Assembly: GCA_900551595.1 (NCBI GenBank)
Contig: URWR01000125.1
Location: 1 to 5,159, forward strand
Direction: 5' to 3'
Source of the DNA: an uncultured Coriobacteriaceae bacterium
GTDB taxonomy: Bacteria; Actinomycetota; Coriobacteriia; Coriobacteriales; Atopobiaceae
Length of the DNA stretch: 5,159 nt
The position numbers and the translations under genes are program-made. Below the pieces are notes generated by a model. That model did not search any database and was not told the DNA's origin. It saw only the letters and a program-made list of their open reading frames with translations. Numbering within the stretch: position 1 is the stretch's first letter; the number at the start of each line of letters is the position of its first letter. Below are positions 5,037 to 5,159 of the stretch, piece after piece.

Positions 5037-5159
5037 CTAAACCTTGAGGCTCTGGAAATATGCCTTCTGTTCAGGGGTAATTCGTCTGCTTTCTCGAGCT
5101 TTTTGCAGGGCTTTATTGTGAGTCCAGCTATCCAGTACCGGCGGCTTTGCTTCAAACAG
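5037..5159 (-). CDS. C-terminal end of an unidentified protein (5' truncated by window edge)
   Basis: The minus-strand frame open from the right edge gives 40 codons, ending in TAG at 5039-5037. The peptide is polar and mixed in charge: it begins LFEAKPPVLDSW, continues through a likely basic helix (HNKALQKARESRR) and closes ITPEQKAYFQSLKV. This composition is like the C-terminal helices of a soluble cytoplasmic protein. No upstream start is visible because the gene runs beyond the window. It converges on the zf-TFIIB gene, and the hairpin at 4971-4999 lies between the two. I do not recognise the family from so short a piece; the main support is coding-like composition and the position of the stop. 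Confidence 0.5.
   Translation of the reverse strand: MFEAKPPVLDSWTHNKALQKARESRRITPEQKAYFQSLKV

Noticed and set aside
1..5159. tRNA, rRNA, CRISPR repeats, insertion sequence ends, attachment sites
   Set aside because: I looked on both strands and saw no cloverleaf, ribosomal motif, regularly spaced repeat, transposase motif or long terminal inverted repeat.

Overview
The window carries a compact set of bacterial protein genes with AAGGAG-type ribosome binding sites, ATG, GTG and TTG starts, and a base composition near 50% GC by eye. Short Cys4 zinc-ribbon proteins, a zinc ribbon on a membrane anchor, and a cytoplasmic-looking S10 carboxypeptidase together suggest a Gram-positive anaerobe, perhaps an actinobacterium of the Coriobacteriia (Atopobium/Olsenella/Collinsella-like). 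That placement is an inference from gene style, not from a marker gene.

Left part: the C-terminal end of an unidentified membrane protein (+ strand, to 202) converges on a minus-strand locus at 245-1612. That locus is the most notable thing here. A 309-codon reading frame ends at an amber codon (683-685). The same frame then stays open for 10 codons plus another 135 codons holding a C-x2-C-x16-C-x3-C zinc finger with an Arg-rich tail. The downstream piece has no ribosome binding site. I read it as one regulator-like gene of about 455 codons interrupted by a nonsense codon. Alternatives are readthrough, translational reinitiation or a sequence error.

Middle part: a divergent intergenic region (1613-1708) holds a possible minus-strand promoter inside a 6-bp inverted repeat. 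To its right, three + strand genes run in the same direction with short gaps and no visible terminator between them: a 71-aa free zinc-ribbon protein, a 335-aa zinc-ribbon / single-TM / acidic-linker / C-terminal-domain protein, and a 501-aa serine carypeptidase-family (S10 serine carboxypeptidase) enzyme with its full Ser-Asp-His triad. They may form one operon.

Right part: a small zf-TFIIB-type zinc-ribbon protein (TTG start at 4634) probably has its own promoter and is followed by a strong rho-independent terminator (4971-5003). The 3' end of an unidentified minus-strand gene (40 codons) enters from the right edge.

No tRNA, rRNA, CRISPR array, insertion sequence or attachment site was seen. 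The unifying theme is four separate Cys4 zinc modules within 5 kb. Whether they work together cannot be told from the sequence alone.
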